Positions 30,143 through 41,338 of a stretch of DNA of 64,000 bases are shown piece by piece. Source of the DNA: Alphaproteobacteria bacterium (GTDB lineage Bacteria; Pseudomonadota; Alphaproteobacteria; UBA8366); NCBI GenBank assembly GCA_028281325.1, contig JANQKC010000010.1:310001-374000 (forward strand), in the 5' to 3' direction. Within the stretch, counting starts at the first letter, position 1, and every line of letters starts with the position of its first letter. The translations under genes and the position numbers were made by a program. The notes under the pieces are model-generated. The model made no database searches. It was not told the origin of the DNA and was given only the letters and a program-made list of their open reading frames with translations.

Positions 30143-31360
30143 ATGCGGCGTGTTGCAGTCACCGGGCTGGGCATCGTGTCCAGCATTGGCAATGACAAGA
30201 ATGAGGTGCTCGATTCCCTTAAAGAAGGGCGGTCGGGCATCGTCCATTGCGAAGAGTATGCGGAACGCGGCTTTCGCAGTCATGTCCACGGCGCGGTCGA
30301 TATCGACATCGACGCGCATATCGACCGCAAGCTCAGACGCTTCATGGGCGACGGGGCGGCGTATAACTACATCGCGATGCAGCAGGCGATCGACGACGCC
30401 GGCCTGACCGAAAGCGACGTCTCGAACGAGAACACCGGGCTGGTCATGGGCTCCGGCGGTCCGTCGACCCAGAACCTGCTTCTCGCCTGGAACCTGGCGC
30501 AGGAGAAAAGCGCCAAGCGCGTCGGGCCGTATATGGTGCCCCGCACCATGTCGAGCACGAATTCCGCGACGCTGGCCACGCCGTTCAAGATCAAGGGCGT
30601 GAACTACACGATCAGTTCGGCCTGCTCCACCAGCGCCCATTGCATCGGCAACGGCACCGAACTCATCCAGTGGGGCAAGCAGGATATCGTTTTCGCCGGC
30701 GGCGGCGAGGAACTGCACTGGACGATGACAGTGCTGTTCGACGCGATGCCGGCCCTGTCGTCCAACTTCAACGACACGCCGGAGCGCGCCAGCCGCGCCT
30801 ATGACAAGAACCGCGACGGCTTCGTGATCGCCGGCGGCGGCGGGGTGGTCGTGCTGGAGGAACTGGAACACGCCAAGGCGCGGGGCGCGAAGATTTACGG
30901 CGAGATCGTCGGCTACGGCGCCACCTCGGACGGCTACGACATGGTGCAGCCGTCGGGCGAAGGCGCGGTGCGTTGCATGAAACGGGCGATCGACGGGCTG
31001 AACCTGCCGGTCGGCTATATCAACGTCCATGGCACGTCGACGCCGGTCGGCGACATCACAGAGTTGGAGGCGATCCGCGAGGTATTCGGCGACCATGTCC
31101 CGGCGATCAGTTCGACCAAATCGCTGACCGGCCATTCGCTGGGCGCGACCGGCGTGCACGAGGCGATCTACTCGCTGCTGATGATGGAAAACCAATTCAT
31201 CACGGCAAGCGCGAATGTCGAGGAGATCGACCGCGGCGCAGCGGATTTCCCGATCGTGACCGAGCGCCAGGATAATGTGCCGCTCGAATGCGTCATGTCC
31301 AACAGCTTCGGCTTCGGCGGCACCAACGCCACGCTCGTCTTCAAACGATATGACGGCTGA
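30143..31360 (+). CDS. fabB: 3-oxoacyl-ACP synthase I
   Basis: A 405-residue condensing enzyme that elongates unsaturated acyl chains after FabA. Nucleophile Cys161 lies in [15 protein letters not shown], with catalytic His residues in [10 protein letters not shown] and [10 protein letters not shown]. It starts [17 protein letters not shown], typical of FabB, and lies 34 bp after fabA, the usual partner. ATG 30143 is preceded by GCGAGG. A short GC hairpin with ACCCCC/GGGGG arms follows the stop, without a T-run. Confidence 0.95.
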   Translation: MRRVAVTGLGIVSSIGNDKNEVLDSLKEGRSGIVHCEEYAERGFRSHVHGAVDIDIDAHIDRKLRRFMGDGAAYNYIAMQQAIDDAGLTESDVSNENTGLVMGSGGPSTQNLLLAWNLAQEKSAKRVGPYMVPRTMSSTNSATLATPFKIKGVNYTISSACSTSAHCIGNGTELIQWGKQDIVFAGGGEELHWTMTVLFDAMPALSSNFNDTPERASRAYDKNRDGFVIAGGGGVVVLEELEHAKARGAKIYGEIVGYGATSDGYDMVQPSGEGAVRCMKRAIDGLNLPVGYINVHGTSTPVGDITELEAIREVFGDHVPAISSTKSLTGHSLGATGVHEAIYSLLMMENQFITASANVEEIDRGAADFPIVTERQDNVPLECVMSNSFGFGGTNATLVFKRYDG

Positions 31361-31453
31361 ACGGCCCCCTCGCGGGGGCGCAACACCAATCGGCCGGCCC
31401 GCACCGGCAGGCCGGCAGAGGCGGCGCAGTAACGGCAACAACGGGCAGACTGT

Positions 31454-32248
31454 ATGACCGCAAGACCGATAATGGCCGGCCGCCGCGGCCTGGTGATGGG
31501 CGTCGCCAACGACCATTCGATCGCGTGGGGCATGGCCAAGATGGCGCATGAGCACGGCGCGCAGCTCGCCTTCACCTATCAGGGCGACAGTTTCGAACGC
31601 CGCGTCCGCCCGCTGGCCGACTCGGTGGGGTCCGATATCGTCCTGCCCTGCGATGTCACCGACACCGCCAGCCTGGACGCCGTGTTCGACACGATCAAGA
31701 CCCGCTGGGACGGGCTGGATTTCGTGCTGCACGCGGTCGCTTTCTCCGACAAGGAAGAGTTGAAGGGCCGCTACATCGACACCACGAAGAAGAACTTCCT
31801 GCAATCGCTGGAAATTTCCTGCTATTCCTTCACCGCGGTCGCGCAACGCGCGGCCCCGTTGATGCCGCCCGGCGGCAGCTTGGTGACGCTGACCTATTCC
31901 GGCGCGGAACGGGTGATGCCGAACTACAACGTCATGGGCGTGGCCAAGGCCGCGCTGGAAGCGAGCGTTCGGTATCTGGCGACGGACCTGGGCGGCGACG
32001 GCATCCGGGTCAACGCGATCTCCGCCGGGCCGATGCGGACGCTTGCCGGCTCGGCGATCGCCAGCGCCCGCACGGTCTTCAAATGGCAGGGACAGCATGC
32101 GCCGCTCCGCCGCAACGTCACGCTCGAGGATATCGGGGGCGCCGGCGTCTATCTGATGTCCGATCTCTCGGCCGGGGTCACCGGCGAGGTGATGTATGTG
32201 GATTCCGGGTATAACGTCATCGGCATGGTCAACTTGTCCGAAGAGTAG
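31454..32248 (+). CDS. fabI: Enoyl-ACP reductase (NADH-dependent)
   Basis: A 264-residue short-chain dehydrogenase-type enoyl reductase that completes each elongation cycle. The cofactor site begins GLVMGVANDHSIAWGMAK. The catalytic set is Tyr148 and Tyr158 with Lys165 (YNVMGVAK), equal to E. coli Tyr146, Tyr156 and Lys163 with an offset of two. The C-terminal GEVMYVDSGYNVIGM is also typical. Third gene of the fabA-fabB-fabI set. It converges with pnp, and the hairpin at 32271-32306 separates them. Confidence 0.95.
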   Translation: MTARPIMAGRRGLVMGVANDHSIAWGMAKMAHEHGAQLAFTYQGDSFERRVRPLADSVGSDIVLPCDVTDTASLDAVFDTIKTRWDGLDFVLHAVAFSDKEELKGRYIDTTKKNFLQSLEISCYSFTAVAQRAAPLMPPGGSLVTLTYSGAERVMPNYNVMGVAKAALEASVRYLATDLGGDGIRVNAISAGPMRTLAGSAIASARTVFKWQGQHAPLRRNVTLEDIGGAGVYLMSDLSAGVTGEVMYVDSGYNVIGMVNLSEE

Positions 32249-32270
32249 ACGGCCCGGTCTTCCCGCAAGA

Positions 32271-32306
32271 CAAAAAAAACGGCCGCCGGAGTATTCCAGC
32301 GGCCGT
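32271..32306 (-). terminator. Intrinsic terminator of the pnp operon
   Basis: On the minus strand a perfect ACGGCCGC / GCGGCCGT stem with a 12-nt loop is followed directly by a run of eight T. This is a strong terminator for pnp, 23 bp past its stop. In the other direction it may also help stop fabI transcripts, but no T-run follows on that side. Confidence 0.88.
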
Positions 32307-32328
32307 CTTCGTGTCGTTCGGCGCGTTC

Positions 32329-34521
32329 CTAGTCGGAGGCGCGGCGCTGGTTGCGGCGCGGCGGACGCCGGCGGTCGCCACCGTCGCGGTCCCGACGGGG
32401 TTCACGCGGCTGGATCTCGATCTCCTCGCCGGTTTCCTGATTGACGGCCCGCATGGACAGCTTGACCTTGCCGCGGTCGTCGATGCCCAGCACCTTGACC
32501 TTGACCATGTCGTCCTGGCTGACCACGTCCTCGACCGACGGCACCCGCTCTTCCTTCAGTTCGGAGATGTGCACGAGGCCGTCCCGGCTGCCGAGGAAGT
32601 TCACGAAGGCGCCGAAATCGACGACCTTCACGACCTTACCCTCGTAGATCTTACCGACCTCGGGCTCGGCGATGATCGAGTTGATCCACTCGACCGCACG
32701 GTCGCCCGCGTCGCTGTCGACCGCGGCGACCTTGACGGTGCCGTCGTCGTCGATGTCGATCTTGGCGCCGGTCACTTCGCAAATCTCGCGGATGACCTTG
32801 CCGCCGGTGCCGATCACTTCGCGAATCTTGTCGCGCGGAATGCTCAGCGTGGTGATGCGCGGCGCATGCTCGGAGACCTCCTCGCGGGCGCCGGTGATGG
32901 CTTTGTCCATCTCGCCCAGAATGTGCAAACGGCCGTCCTTGGCCTGATCCAGCGCGATCTTCATGATCTCCTCGGTGATCGAGGTGATCTTGATATCCAT
33001 CTGCAACGCGGTGATGCCCTCGTCGGTGCCGGCGACCTTGAAGTCCATGTCGCCGAGATGGTCCTCGTCGCCCAAGATATCCGAGAGGACGGCGAAGTCG
33101 TCGCCTTCCTTGATCAGCCCCATGGCGATGCCCGCGCACGGCCGCTTCAGCGGCACGCCCGCGTCCATCAGCGACATCGACGATCCGCAGACCGTCGCCA
33201 TCGACGACGAGCCGTTGGATTCGGTGATCTCCGACACGATGCGGATGGTGTAGGGGAAGTCCTCCTTGGACGGGATGAGCGGACGGATCGACCGCCAGCC
33301 GAGCTTGCCGTGGCCGATCTCGCGACGGCCCGGCGACCGCAGGAAGGACGCCTCGCCCACCGAATAGGGCGGGAAGTTGTAATGCAGCATGAAGTTTTCG
33401 CGATATTCGCCTTCGAGCGCATCGATGATCTGCTCGTCCTGGCCGGTGCCGAGCGTGGTCACCACCAGGGCCTGCGTCTCGCCGCGGGTGAACAGGGCCG
33501 AGCCATGGCTGCGGTTCAGGATGCCGACCTCGGAGACGATCGGGCGCACCGTCTTGGTGTCGCGCCCGTCGATCCGCTGACCGGTCTTGAGGATGCTGCC
33601 CCGCACCACGTCCTTCTCCAGCCCTTTGAAGGCGGAGGCGGCGAGTTGCAGGTCGGCGGCCTCGTCCTCTTCGGCGAGGGCGGCGAGCGTGTCTTCCTTG
33701 ACCTTGCCGACCGCTTCGACGCGTTCCTGCTTGACGGTCAACGAATAGGCTTCGCGCAACGGCGCCTCGGCGAGGGCCTTGACGCGATCCTGCACCGTCT
33801 GCGTTTCTTCCGGCGGTTCCGGCAGAGCCCACGGCTCCTTGGCGCAAGCTTCGGCCAGCTCGACGATCAGGTCCAGCACCGCGCGGCTTTCCTTATGCGC
33901 GAACATGACGGCGCCGAGCATGGTCGCCTCGTCCAGCTCATGCGCCTCGGACTCGACCATCAGCACGCCTTCATGCGTCCCGGCGGCAACCAGATCCAGG
34001 TCGGAACTGCTCATCTCGTCCATCTGCGGGTTCAGCACGTATTCGCCGTCGATAAATCCGACGCGGGCGGCCGCGACCGGCCCCAGGAACGGAATGCCCG
34101 AGATCGTCAACGCCGCGGACCCGCCGATCAGCGATACGACATCGGGATCGTTCTCGAAATCATGGGTCAGAACGGTGCAGATCACCTGCGTTTCGTTGCG
34201 AAAGCCGCTGGGGAACAGCGGGCGGATCGGGCGGTCGATCAGGCGCGACGTCAGCGTTTCCTTCTCGCTCGGCCGTCCTTCGCGCTTGAAAAAGCCGCCG
34301 GGAATCTTGCCGGCGGCGAATGTCTTTTCCTGATAGTTAACAGTGAGCGGGAAAAAGTCGATCCCCGGCTTCGGCGATTTCTGCGCCACGGCGGTGCACA
34401 GGACCTGCGTGCCGCCATACGTCGCGAGCACGGCTCCATCGGCCTGGCGCGCGATCTTCCCTGTCTCCAGGATCAGGGGCCGTCCGCCCCATTCGATTTC
34501 TTTTCGTGTGATATTGAACAT
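32329..34521 (-). CDS. pnp: Polynucleotide phosphorylase
   Basis: A 730-residue 3'-to-5' phosphorolytic exoribonuclease of the degradosome. Two RNase PH domains (about 1-210 and 310-540) flank a helical linker; ends [16 protein letters not shown] and [13 protein letters not shown] are active-site regions. KH (about 550-610, [17 protein letters not shown]) and S1 (about 620-690, [20 protein letters not shown]) RNA-binding domains follow, with a basic Arg-rich tail. It follows rpsO, the classic arrangement, and a strong leader hairpin at 34590-34617 may be the RNase III processing site used for autoregulation. Confidence 0.95.
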   Translation of the reverse strand: MFNITRKEIEWGGRPLILETGKIARQADGAVLATYGGTQVLCTAVAQKSPKPGIDFFPLTVNYQEKTFAAGKIPGGFFKREGRPSEKETLTSRLIDRPIRPLFPSGFRNETQVICTVLTHDFENDPDVVSLIGGSAALTISGIPFLGPVAAARVGFIDGEYVLNPQMDEMSSSDLDLVAAGTHEGVLMVESEAHELDEATMLGAVMFAHKESRAVLDLIVELAEACAKEPWALPEPPEETQTVQDRVKALAEAPLREAYSLTVKQERVEAVGKVKEDTLAALAEEDEAADLQLAASAFKGLEKDVVRGSILKTGQRIDGRDTKTVRPIVSEVGILNRSHGSALFTRGETQALVVTTLGTGQDEQIIDALEGEYRENFMLHYNFPPYSVGEASFLRSPGRREIGHGKLGWRSIRPLIPSKEDFPYTIRIVSEITESNGSSSMATVCGSSMSLMDAGVPLKRPCAGIAMGLIKEGDDFAVLSDILGDEDHLGDMDFKVAGTDEGITALQMDIKITSITEEIMKIALDQAKDGRLHILGEMDKAITGAREEVSEHAPRITTLSIPRDKIREVIGTGGKVIREICEVTGAKIDIDDDGTVKVAAVDSDAGDRAVEWINSIIAEPEVGKIYEGKVVKVVDFGAFVNFLGSRDGLVHISELKEERVPSVEDVVSQDDMVKVKVLGIDDRGKVKLSMRAVNQETGEEIEIQPREPRRDRDGGDRRRPPRRNQRRASD

Positions 34522-34589
34522 CTATCTTCCCTTTACATTCCAAAAACCGCCAGCCGTTTCACACCATATCCAGTCGGCTGCGGCGATAC

Positions 34590-34617
34590 GCCGGCCCACG
34601 GACTCCTTCCGTGGCCG
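34590..34617 (-). promoter_or_regulatory. Leader hairpin of pnp
   Basis: In the 198-bp rpsO-pnp gap, minus-strand arms CCGGCCACGGA and TCCGTGGGCCGG (one bulged base) enclose a short loop. In E. coli and relatives a long leader duplex here is cut by RNase III and then degraded by PNPase as autoregulation, so this is a candidate equivalent. No T-run follows, so it is not a simple terminator. Confidence 0.45.
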
Positions 34618-34719
34618 GTCGCTCCGGCGTCGGCACCATAGCCGATTTTGCCGGAATTCCGGTCGTCGTCTTGCGGGCCGACTCAAACGGCCCGGTCTGT
34701 GACGGATGCCCGGTTGTTC

Positions 34720-34989
34720 TTAACGGCGCAAACCAAGGCTCTTGATCAATGCCTCGTATTGCGCCTGGTCTTTGTCCTTAACGTAGTCGAGCAATCGACG
34801 CCGTTGTCCGACCATGACCAACAGGCCGCGGCGCGAATGAAAATCCTTTTTATGGGACTGCATATGCTCGGTCAGGTTCTTAATGCGTTCGGTCAGCACC
34901 GCGATCTGCACCGGGGCCGACCCGGTATCGCCCGGACCGATGGCGAACTCTTCGATGAGTTCCTTCTTTCGTTCACTCGTGATCGACAT
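34720..34989 (-). CDS. rpsO: 30S ribosomal protein S15
   Basis: An 89-residue protein with the S15 core: [53 protein letters not shown] and [13 protein letters not shown]15 binds 16S rRNA and helps assemble the 30S platform. Exact family length. It lies 18 bp after truB in the rimP-to-pnp superoperon. Confidence 0.97.
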   Translation of the reverse strand: MSITSERKKELIEEFAIGPGDTGSAPVQIAVLTERIKNLTEHMQSHKKDFHSRRGLLVMVGQRRRLLDYVKDKDQAQYEALIKSLGLRR

Positions 34990-35007
34990 CGGGTTCTCCT
35001 TAACTGC

Positions 35008-35937
35008 TTATAGGTTCAGCACCCGGAGGGGATGGACCTCGCCCGCCGCATACCGCGTGAGCGCGATGGGCTTTCCCCTGCCCACCGCGAGCACCGTATC
35101 CCCGTCGTTGAAATCGGCGATACGGTCGAGATCCATTTTCCGAAGCAGAGACACGGTTTGCCCATTGCGCAAACGGCTCGCCTCGCTATCGGTCAGGGCC
35201 AGGGCCGGGATGTCGTCCAGCGCGGTCTCGACCGGCAGCAAGTGCTCCAAAACGGCCGCACTGTGCCCAAAAGAGCGCAGTTCGTCCAGCGAAATCGCGT
35301 CTTCCTCGGCGAAGGGGCCGACGCGGGTCCGGCGCAGGTCGGCGATATGCCCGGCGGCGCCCACGGCCCGCGCAATATCGCGCGCCAAGGACCGCATATA
35401 GGTGCCGGCGCCGCAGGAAACCTCGAAAACGGCATGGTTCGAATCCGGCATATCGACCAGATCCAAACGCTCGATCCAGACCAACCGGGGCTCCAGTTCG
35501 AACTCCTCGCCGTCGCGGGCCCGGTCGTAGGCGCGCTGACCGTCGACCTTGATGGCGGAATAGCGCGGCGGCACCTGTTCGACCTCACCGGTGAAATCCG
35601 GCAGGACGGCGCGGACCGCCGCCTCGTCCGGCCGGGCGTCGTTGGTGCGCGTCACGGTCCCGTCGGCGTCGTCCGTGTCGGTTTCCGCGCCCCAGCGCAG
35701 GGTGAAACGGTAGGTCTTCAGCCCGTCCACGATATATTGCATCGTCTTGGTGGCCTCGCCGAAGGCGACCGGCAGGATGCCCGTGGCCAGCGGGTCCAAC
35801 GTCCCGCCATGACCGGCCTTCGCCGCATCGGCCAGGCGTTTGACGGTGTTCACCACCGCGGTCGAGGTCATGCCCGACGGCTTATCGACGATGAGCCATC
35901 CGTGGACCGGCTGGCCTCTGCGCTTTCGCCGCGCCAT
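35008..35937 (-). CDS. truB: tRNA pseudouridine(55) synthase
   Basis: A 309-residue enzyme that makes pseudouridine 55 in the T-loop of tRNAs. The catalytic aspartate lies in KAGHGGTLDPLATGILPVAFG, after VDKPSGMTSTAVV. The central YSAIKVDGQRAYDRAR is also typical. The C-terminal PUA-like part has LRNGQTV and LLRKMDLDRIADFNDG. Length is normal. It lies 2 bp after the rbfA stop and 18 bp before rpsO. Confidence 0.95.
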   Translation of the reverse strand: MARRKRRGQPVHGWLIVDKPSGMTSTAVVNTVKRLADAAKAGHGGTLDPLATGILPVAFGEATKTMQYIVDGLKTYRFTLRWGAETDTDDADGTVTRTNDARPDEAAVRAVLPDFTGEVEQVPPRYSAIKVDGQRAYDRARDGEEFELEPRLVWIERLDLVDMPDSNHAVFEVSCGAGTYMRSLARDIARAVGAAGHIADLRRTRVGPFAEEDAISLDELRSFGHSAAVLEHLLPVETALDDIPALALTDSEASRLRNGQTVSLLRKMDLDRIADFNDGDTVLAVGRGKPIALTRYAAGEVHPLRVLNL

Positions 35938-35939
35938 GG

Positions 35940-36374
35940 TCAGCGCTCGGCCGGATCGGACGGGTTCCGAGGATCGTCCGGCGTTTCGGGGTCGAGATCC
36001 CGCGCCACGTCCGAGGACCGCAGGATCGTGTCGATCCGGGTCGCCTCGTCATAGGTCTCGTCGCGCCGGAAAGACAGGTTCGGGACATTCCGCAACTGAA
36101 CCTCCCGCGCGATCTGGCGTTTGAGGAAGGCCGCCGCCCGGTCCAGGGCCTTGATGACCTCGCCGGGCCGCTCGCCGCCCAACGGCATGACGAACGCCGT
36201 CGCATTCCGCAGATCGGGGCTCACCCGTACTTCGGATACGGTGACGCTGACGCCGCGCAGATCGGGGTCGCGCAAGTCGCCCCGGTTCAGCACGGCCGCC
36301 AGGCAATGGCGGATTTCCTCGCCAACGCGCAATTGCCGCACGCTCGGCGCGCGGCTTCTCTCCCTTGCTTTCAT
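35940..36374 (-). CDS. rbfA: Ribosome-binding factor A
   Basis: A 144-residue KH-like maturation factor that binds the 30S subunit late in assembly. RQLRVGEEIRHCLAAVLNRG and VTVSEVRVSPDLRNATAFV are family hallmarks, as is IDTILRSSDVARDL near the end. An acidic, proline-rich C-tail follows. Between infB (62-bp gap) and truB, as usual. Confidence 0.93.
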   Translation of the reverse strand: MKARERSRAPSVRQLRVGEEIRHCLAAVLNRGDLRDPDLRGVSVTVSEVRVSPDLRNATAFVMPLGGERPGEVIKALDRAAAFLKRQIAREVQLRNVPNLSFRRDETYDEATRIDTILRSSDVARDLDPETPDDPRNPSDPAER

Positions 36375-36435
36375 CGCTGTCCGTCCAATACGAAGGCCGA
36401 AGCGGGGATGCCAGCCCGAAGGCCACGGCGCCCGG

Positions 36436-38958
36436 CTACAGGCTGCGCGCCACCTCTTCCACCTGGAAGCACTCGATGACGTCGCCTTCCTTGATATCGT
36501 CGTAATTCTCGAACGCCATGCCGCACTCGTAGCTTTGCTGCACGGTCCGGACGTCTTCCTTGAAGCGGCGCAGCGTCTTGAGGCTGCCCTCGTGGATGAC
36601 GACGTCGTCCCGCAGCAGCCGCACCTTGGCCCCGCGGCGCACCTCGCCTTCGGTGACCATGCAGCCGGCGACCTTGCCGGCCTTGCTGACGTTGAAGACC
36701 TGCCGGATTTCGGCGTAGCCGAGCTGCGTCTCGCGGACCTCCGGCGCCAACATGCCGCTCATGAGTTGCTTCATGTCATCGATCACGTCGTAGATGATCG
36801 AGTAGTAGCGGATATCGACATTGTCGCGCCGCGCCAGCTCCCGCGCCTGCGGGTTGGCCCGGACATTGAAGCCGATGATCAATCCATTCGAGGCGTTGGC
36901 GAGGACGACATCCGATTCGGTGATGCCGCCGACCGCCGTGTGCAGCAACCGGACCTTGACCTCGTCGGTCCCCAGCTTCTGCAGCGACCCGATGATCGCC
37001 TCGACCGAGCCCTGCACGTCGCCTTTGACCACGAGGTCCAGTTCGGAAGCTTCGCCGGCCTGGATCTGATCGAACATCTGTTCGAGCGTGCCGCGCGCCC
37101 CGGCGGCGTGGGACTGCCGTTGGAGCTGCCGGCTGCGGTATTCGGAGATTTCCCGCGCCCGCGCTTCGTCCTCGACCACGTTAAAATCATCGCCCGCCGA
37201 CGGCGTGCCCTGCAGGCCGAGCACTTCGACGGGCTGGGACGGGCCCGCCTCCTCAATCTGGTTGCCGCGATCGTCGATCAACGCGCGCACGCGGCCCCAT
37301 TCGGCCCCCGCGACGAAGACATCGCCCTTGCGCAGCACGCCGTTCTGGACCAGCACGGTCGCCACGGACCCGCGGCCCTGTTCCATCTTGGCTTCGACGA
37401 TGGCGCCCTGGGCCGGCACCGAGACGCTCGCCTGCAATTCGAGCAGTTCGGCCTGCAGTAGGATCGCCTCTTCGAGCTTGTCCAGGTTGGTCTTCGCGAT
37501 CGCCGAGACCTCGACGTCGAGAACATCGCCGCCCAGCCCTTCCACGACGATCTCGTGGTTGAGCAACTCGTTGCGCACGCGCGTGGCGTCCGCGCCCTCC
37601 TTGTCCATCTTATTGATGGCGACGATCATCGGCACCTCGGCGGCCTTGGCGTGGGCGATCGCCTCTGCAGTCTGGGGTTGTACCCCATCATCGGCGGCGA
37701 CAACCAATATGACGATATCCGTCACTTTAGCGCCGCGCGACCGCATCGCGGTGAACGCTTCATGGCCCGGCGTGTCGAGAAAGGTGATCGGTTGACCGTC
37801 GGAAACCTCGACCTGATAGGCGCCGATATGCTGGGTGATGCCGCCCGCCTCGCCGGCCGCCACGTCGCTGGAGCGCAACGCGTCGAGCAGCGACGTCTTA
37901 CCATGGTCGACATGGCCCATCACGGTCACCACCGGCGGCCGCGGTTTCAGGTCGCCGGTCAGGTTCAACTCGGTCCCGACGCCGATTTCCACGTCCGCTT
38001 CGGACACGCGCTTGACCTTATGGCCGAATTCCTCGGCCACCAATTGCGCGGTATCGGCGTCGATCGTCTGGTTGGTCGTCGCCATGATGCCGGATTTCAT
38101 CAGCGATTTAACGACATCGGCGCCCCGCGTCGCCATGCGGTTGGCGAGATCGGCCACCGTGATCGAATCCGGGATGACGACCTCGCGCACCACCCTTTGC
38201 GGGTCGTTGCGGCGCTGTTCGGCCAACTGGCGTTGCCGTTCACGCTCGCGCGCCCGGCGCATCGACGCCAGGCTGCGGGCGCGTTCGGTCGAGCCCTCGT
38301 CGTCCGCCTCCTCCAGCGCCTGACTGATCGTCAGCTTGCCGGAATCCCGGCGGCGCGGTTCGTCGCGCCCCCGCGACGGCGCCGGCTTCTTGACCTCGGG
38401 ACGCGCCTTGGTCCTCGGGCGGCGGGTCTCTTCGGCGGCTTCCTTCGCCTCCGGCGCGGCGGGCTGAGCCGCGGGCTCCGGCTGGCGTCGGCGGGCGCTT
38501 TCCTCGGACTTCCGGCGCGTGTCCTCTTCCGTCTTGCGGCGCGATTCCTCTTCCGCGCGGCGCTTGGCTTCGGCTTCGTCGCGCAAACGCTGGGCTTCCG
38601 CCTCGGCCAGTTCCTGGCGCTCGCGTTCGAGATCGTCGATACGGCGGCGTTCCTCGTCGGCGGCGGCGTCGTGCAACGCCCGCACCCGCGCGGCGCGCTC
38701 CTGTTCGGTAAGGTTATCCGAGTCGTCGGCGAAGCCGGGCGCTTCCCCCTGCAGGGCATCGGCGTCCTGCACGGCCCGCATGCGCCCGCTGGCGCCGCGT
38801 TCGAAGGTGCGCTTCTTGCGCACTTCGACCGTCACCGACTTGGTCCGGCCATGACTGAAGCTCTGCCGAACCTGACCGGTTTCGACCGTCTTCTTGAGCT
38901 CCAGCCGTCCCGGCCGGCTCAGTGTCAGTTTGCCGTCTTGCTCGTTATTCTGCGTCAT
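36436..38958 (-). CDS. infB: Translation initiation factor IF-2
   Basis: An 840-residue GTPase that brings fMet-tRNA to the 30S subunit. The N-terminal part is short and strongly charged with Arg/Glu repeats (about 85-250). GTP motifs are [15 protein letters not shown] (348 onward), [22 protein letters not shown] and SAIAKTN. The C-terminal part has [15 protein letters not shown]. Its start overlaps the preceding ylxR stop by 4 bp (ATGA), so translation is coupled. Part of nusA-ylxR-infB-rbfA. Confidence 0.96.
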   Translation of the reverse strand: MTQNNEQDGKLTLSRPGRLELKKTVETGQVRQSFSHGRTKSVTVEVRKKRTFERGASGRMRAVQDADALQGEAPGFADDSDNLTEQERAARVRALHDAAADEERRRIDDLERERQELAEAEAQRLRDEAEAKRRAEEESRRKTEEDTRRKSEESARRRQPEPAAQPAAPEAKEAAEETRRPRTKARPEVKKPAPSRGRDEPRRRDSGKLTISQALEEADDEGSTERARSLASMRRARERERQRQLAEQRRNDPQRVVREVVIPDSITVADLANRMATRGADVVKSLMKSGIMATTNQTIDADTAQLVAEEFGHKVKRVSEADVEIGVGTELNLTGDLKPRPPVVTVMGHVDHGKTSLLDALRSSDVAAGEAGGITQHIGAYQVEVSDGQPITFLDTPGHEAFTAMRSRGAKVTDIVILVVAADDGVQPQTAEAIAHAKAAEVPMIVAINKMDKEGADATRVRNELLNHEIVVEGLGGDVLDVEVSAIAKTNLDKLEEAILLQAELLELQASVSVPAQGAIVEAKMEQGRGSVATVLVQNGVLRKGDVFVAGAEWGRVRALIDDRGNQIEEAGPSQPVEVLGLQGTPSAGDDFNVVEDEARAREISEYRSRQLQRQSHAAGARGTLEQMFDQIQAGEASELDLVVKGDVQGSVEAIIGSLQKLGTDEVKVRLLHTAVGGITESDVVLANASNGLIIGFNVRANPQARELARRDNVDIRYYSIIYDVIDDMKQLMSGMLAPEVRETQLGYAEIRQVFNVSKAGKVAGCMVTEGEVRRGAKVRLLRDDVVIHEGSLKTLRRFKEDVRTVQQSYECGMAFENYDDIKEGDVIECFQVEEVARSL

Positions 38959-39599
38959 TCCGTTCCTCTTTCGGCAACCTGCTGCCGGAATCCGGACAAC
39001 CGCCGGGCGTCGACCAACAGGCTATCCGCTATCTTTCCCGAAGCAACGACCGCATGCACCACATGATCACGCCCGAATGCTCGCCCCAATTCCAACCGGT
39101 CCAGCTGCTCAACAAGCGGAATACCGGCCGCCGCCCGTTGCATCTTCCGGCGGCCGCCGGGCGCCGCATCCGACGCCGCGAAAACCACCCCCGCCCTGTT
39201 CTTGGCGAGAAACGCCGTAACCTTGTCGAAGCCGGCCACGGCCCCGCCGGCGCGGCGCGCCAAGCCGATCAGATCGAGGCACCGGTCGCGCAGCAACGTC
39301 TCGACCTGCGCGGGCAACCTCTCGTCCGCCACCACATTGCGCCGGGCGGCCCGCGCAAACAAGCGATTTGCGACCGCAGCGGCCACACTTGCGCGGTCCG
39401 CCGATACCCAGATCCCGCGCCCCGGCAGCGACGCGGCGATATCCGGCACGATCCGATCGTCCGGATCGACGGCAAAACGGACCAGCGCCGCCGTCGCGCG
39501 GCTTTCGCCCGACACGATGCATCGGCGACACGGCACACCGGACGAGCCGTCGCCGGCCCGGGCGTCCTCGTAACTCTCCGTCTGCATCATGGCCAACAT
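38955..39599 (-). CDS. YlxR-like (DUF448) RNA-binding protein with L7Ae-like domain
   Basis: A 214-residue protein. The first part (about 22-100) has [19 protein letters not shown] and [15 protein letters not shown], the DUF448/YlxR fold that binds RNA in the nusA-infB operon. The second half (about 110-190) has [20 protein letters not shown] and [17 protein letters not shown], typical of the L7Ae/L30e-like domain. The fusion is usual in alphaproteobacteria. It probably binds rRNA, and YlxR in other bacteria can influence transcription or RNase P, but its job here is not known. 33 bp after nusA. Confidence 0.88.
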   Translation of the reverse strand: MLAMMQTESYEDARAGDGSSGVPCRRCIVSGESRATAALVRFAVDPDDRIVPDIAASLPGRGIWVSADRASVAAAVANRLFARAARRNVVADERLPAQVETLLRDRCLDLIGLARRAGGAVAGFDKVTAFLAKNRAGVVFAASDAAPGGRRKMQRAAAGIPLVEQLDRLELGRAFGRDHVVHAVVASGKIADSLLVDARRLSGFRQQVAERGTE

Positions 39600-39632
39600 G
39601 ATCGCTCCTGGTCCGTATGGCAGGGGCGCCGC

Positions 39633-41273
39633 CTAGGCGCCCTGTTGCGGCGTTTCCGCGGTTTCGGCCTCTTCCGTCTCGGCTTCGGCCGCCGCCGCTG
39701 CGGCTTCCGCTTCCGCCTTGGCCGCCGCCAATTCCTCCGCGGTAAACCATCCGGCGGCGACGCGCGCGGTCATGATGATGTCGTTCGCGCCGTCCTCGCC
39801 CAGGTCGTATTCCCGCAGGATTCCTTCCTGCCGGTCGGTCAACTCGTCGGATGCGAGGTCCGCGAAGTCTTCCAGGGTCTTGACCCCGCGCTCGCCCAGC
39901 GTCACCAGCATCTGCGGCGCCAATCCCTCGACGCCGATCAAATCGTCCTGGACGCCGAGCTCCCTCGCGGCCTGCGTCAGCCGCTCGCCTTCGGATTCCA
40001 GGAAGGCGCGCGCGCGGCGCTGCAGTTCCGCGGCAATCTCTTCGTCGAACCCTTCGATCGTGGCCAGTTCGTCGACGGGCACGAAGGCCACTTCTTCGAC
40101 ATTGGTGAACCCTTCGGTCACCAAGAGATGGGCGATGACATCTTCGACATCAAGCGCCGCGATGAAGGTATCGCTGCGCGACCGGAATTCCGCTTGCCGG
40201 CGGTCGGATTCTTCCTGTTCGGTCAGGATATCGATTTCCCAGCCGGTGAGCATCGACGCGAGACGCACATTCTGGCCGCGCCGTCCGATCGCGAGGCTGA
40301 GTTGCTCGTCGGGCACCACGACCTCGATCTTGTGCGCGTCCTCGTCGAGCACGACCTTGGCGACCTCGGCGGGCGCCAAGGCGTTCACCACGAAGGTCGC
40401 CGGATCGCCGGACCAGGGAATGATATCGATCTTCTCGCCCTGCAACTCGGCAACCACCGCCTGCACGCGGCTGCCGCGCATGCCGACGCAGGCGCCGACC
40501 GGGTCGATGCCCGAGTCGTTCGAGATGACGGCGATTTTCGCCCGGCTACCCGGGTCCCGCGCCACGGCGCGGATCTCGATGATGCCATCGTAGATTTCCG
40601 GCACTTCCTGGCTGAACAGCTTCGCCATGAATTGCGGATGGGTCCGCGACAGGAAGATCTGCGGCCCGCGCTGCTCGCGGCGAACGTCGTAGATATAGGA
40701 CCGGATGCGGTCGTTCCGGCGGAAGCTCTCGCGCGGCAGCAATTCCTCGCGCCGGACCACGGCCTCGCCGCGTCCCAGGTCGACCGTGACATTGCCGAAT
40801 TCGACCCGTTTGACGATGCCGTTGACGATCTCGCCGACGCGGTCCTTGTATTCCTCGTATTGCCGTTCGCGTTCCGCTTCGCGCACTTTCTGCACGATCA
40901 CCTGCTTGGCGGTCTGCGCCGCGATCCGGCCGAAATCGATCGGCGGCAGCGGATCGACGATGAACTCGCCGAGCTGCGCATCGGATTTTTTCTGCTGCGC
41001 CGCCGCCAGCGTCATCTGCGTCGCCTCGTTCTCCACGTCGTCCGTTACCTCCATGTAACGGGCGAGGCGGATCTCGCCGCTGTTCCGGTCGATCTCGGCG
41101 CGGATGTCGTTCTCGTGGCCGTATTTCGACCGGCCGGCTTTCTGGATCGCCTGCTCCATGGCTTCGAGCACCTGATCGCGGTCGATGCCCTTTTCGCGGG
41201 CGACCGTGTCAGCGACCGACAACAGCTCCGTCCGGGGATAGGCGCCTGCCTCAACGGTTTCCATGCTGTCCAT
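39633..41273 (-). CDS. nusA: Transcription termination/antitermination factor NusA
   Basis: A 546-residue RNA-polymerase-binding factor. The N-terminal domain has [20 protein letters not shown]. The S1 domain (about 145-210) includes [21 protein letters not shown]1 and KH2 follow with [17 protein letters not shown] and [17 protein letters not shown]-terminal acidic repeats (helix-hairpin-helix) such as [18 protein letters not shown] follow, then an Ala/Glu-rich tail. ATG 41273 is used; Met4 at 41264 is an alternative. It lies 65 bp after rimP. Confidence 0.95.
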   Translation of the reverse strand: MDSMETVEAGAYPRTELLSVADTVAREKGIDRDQVLEAMEQAIQKAGRSKYGHENDIRAEIDRNSGEIRLARYMEVTDDVENEATQMTLAAAQQKKSDAQLGEFIVDPLPPIDFGRIAAQTAKQVIVQKVREAERERQYEEYKDRVGEIVNGIVKRVEFGNVTVDLGRGEAVVRREELLPRESFRRNDRIRSYIYDVRREQRGPQIFLSRTHPQFMAKLFSQEVPEIYDGIIEIRAVARDPGSRAKIAVISNDSGIDPVGACVGMRGSRVQAVVAELQGEKIDIIPWSGDPATFVVNALAPAEVAKVVLDEDAHKIEVVVPDEQLSLAIGRRGQNVRLASMLTGWEIDILTEQEESDRRQAEFRSRSDTFIAALDVEDVIAHLLVTEGFTNVEEVAFVPVDELATIEGFDEEIAAELQRRARAFLESEGERLTQAARELGVQDDLIGVEGLAPQMLVTLGERGVKTLEDFADLASDELTDRQEGILREYDLGEDGANDIIMTARVAAGWFTAEELAAAKAEAEAAAAAAEAETEEAETAETPQQGA

Positions 41274-41338
41274 GATCCTAATCCATACTCCTCGTTACGC
41301 ACCGGGCCGTTTCCACGCCGCCCGGCGCCGATAATGTT

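Noticed and set aside
30086-32098. Minus-strand frame over fabA-fabB-fabI
   Set aside because: No domain match; the plus-strand genes are complete with catalytic residues.
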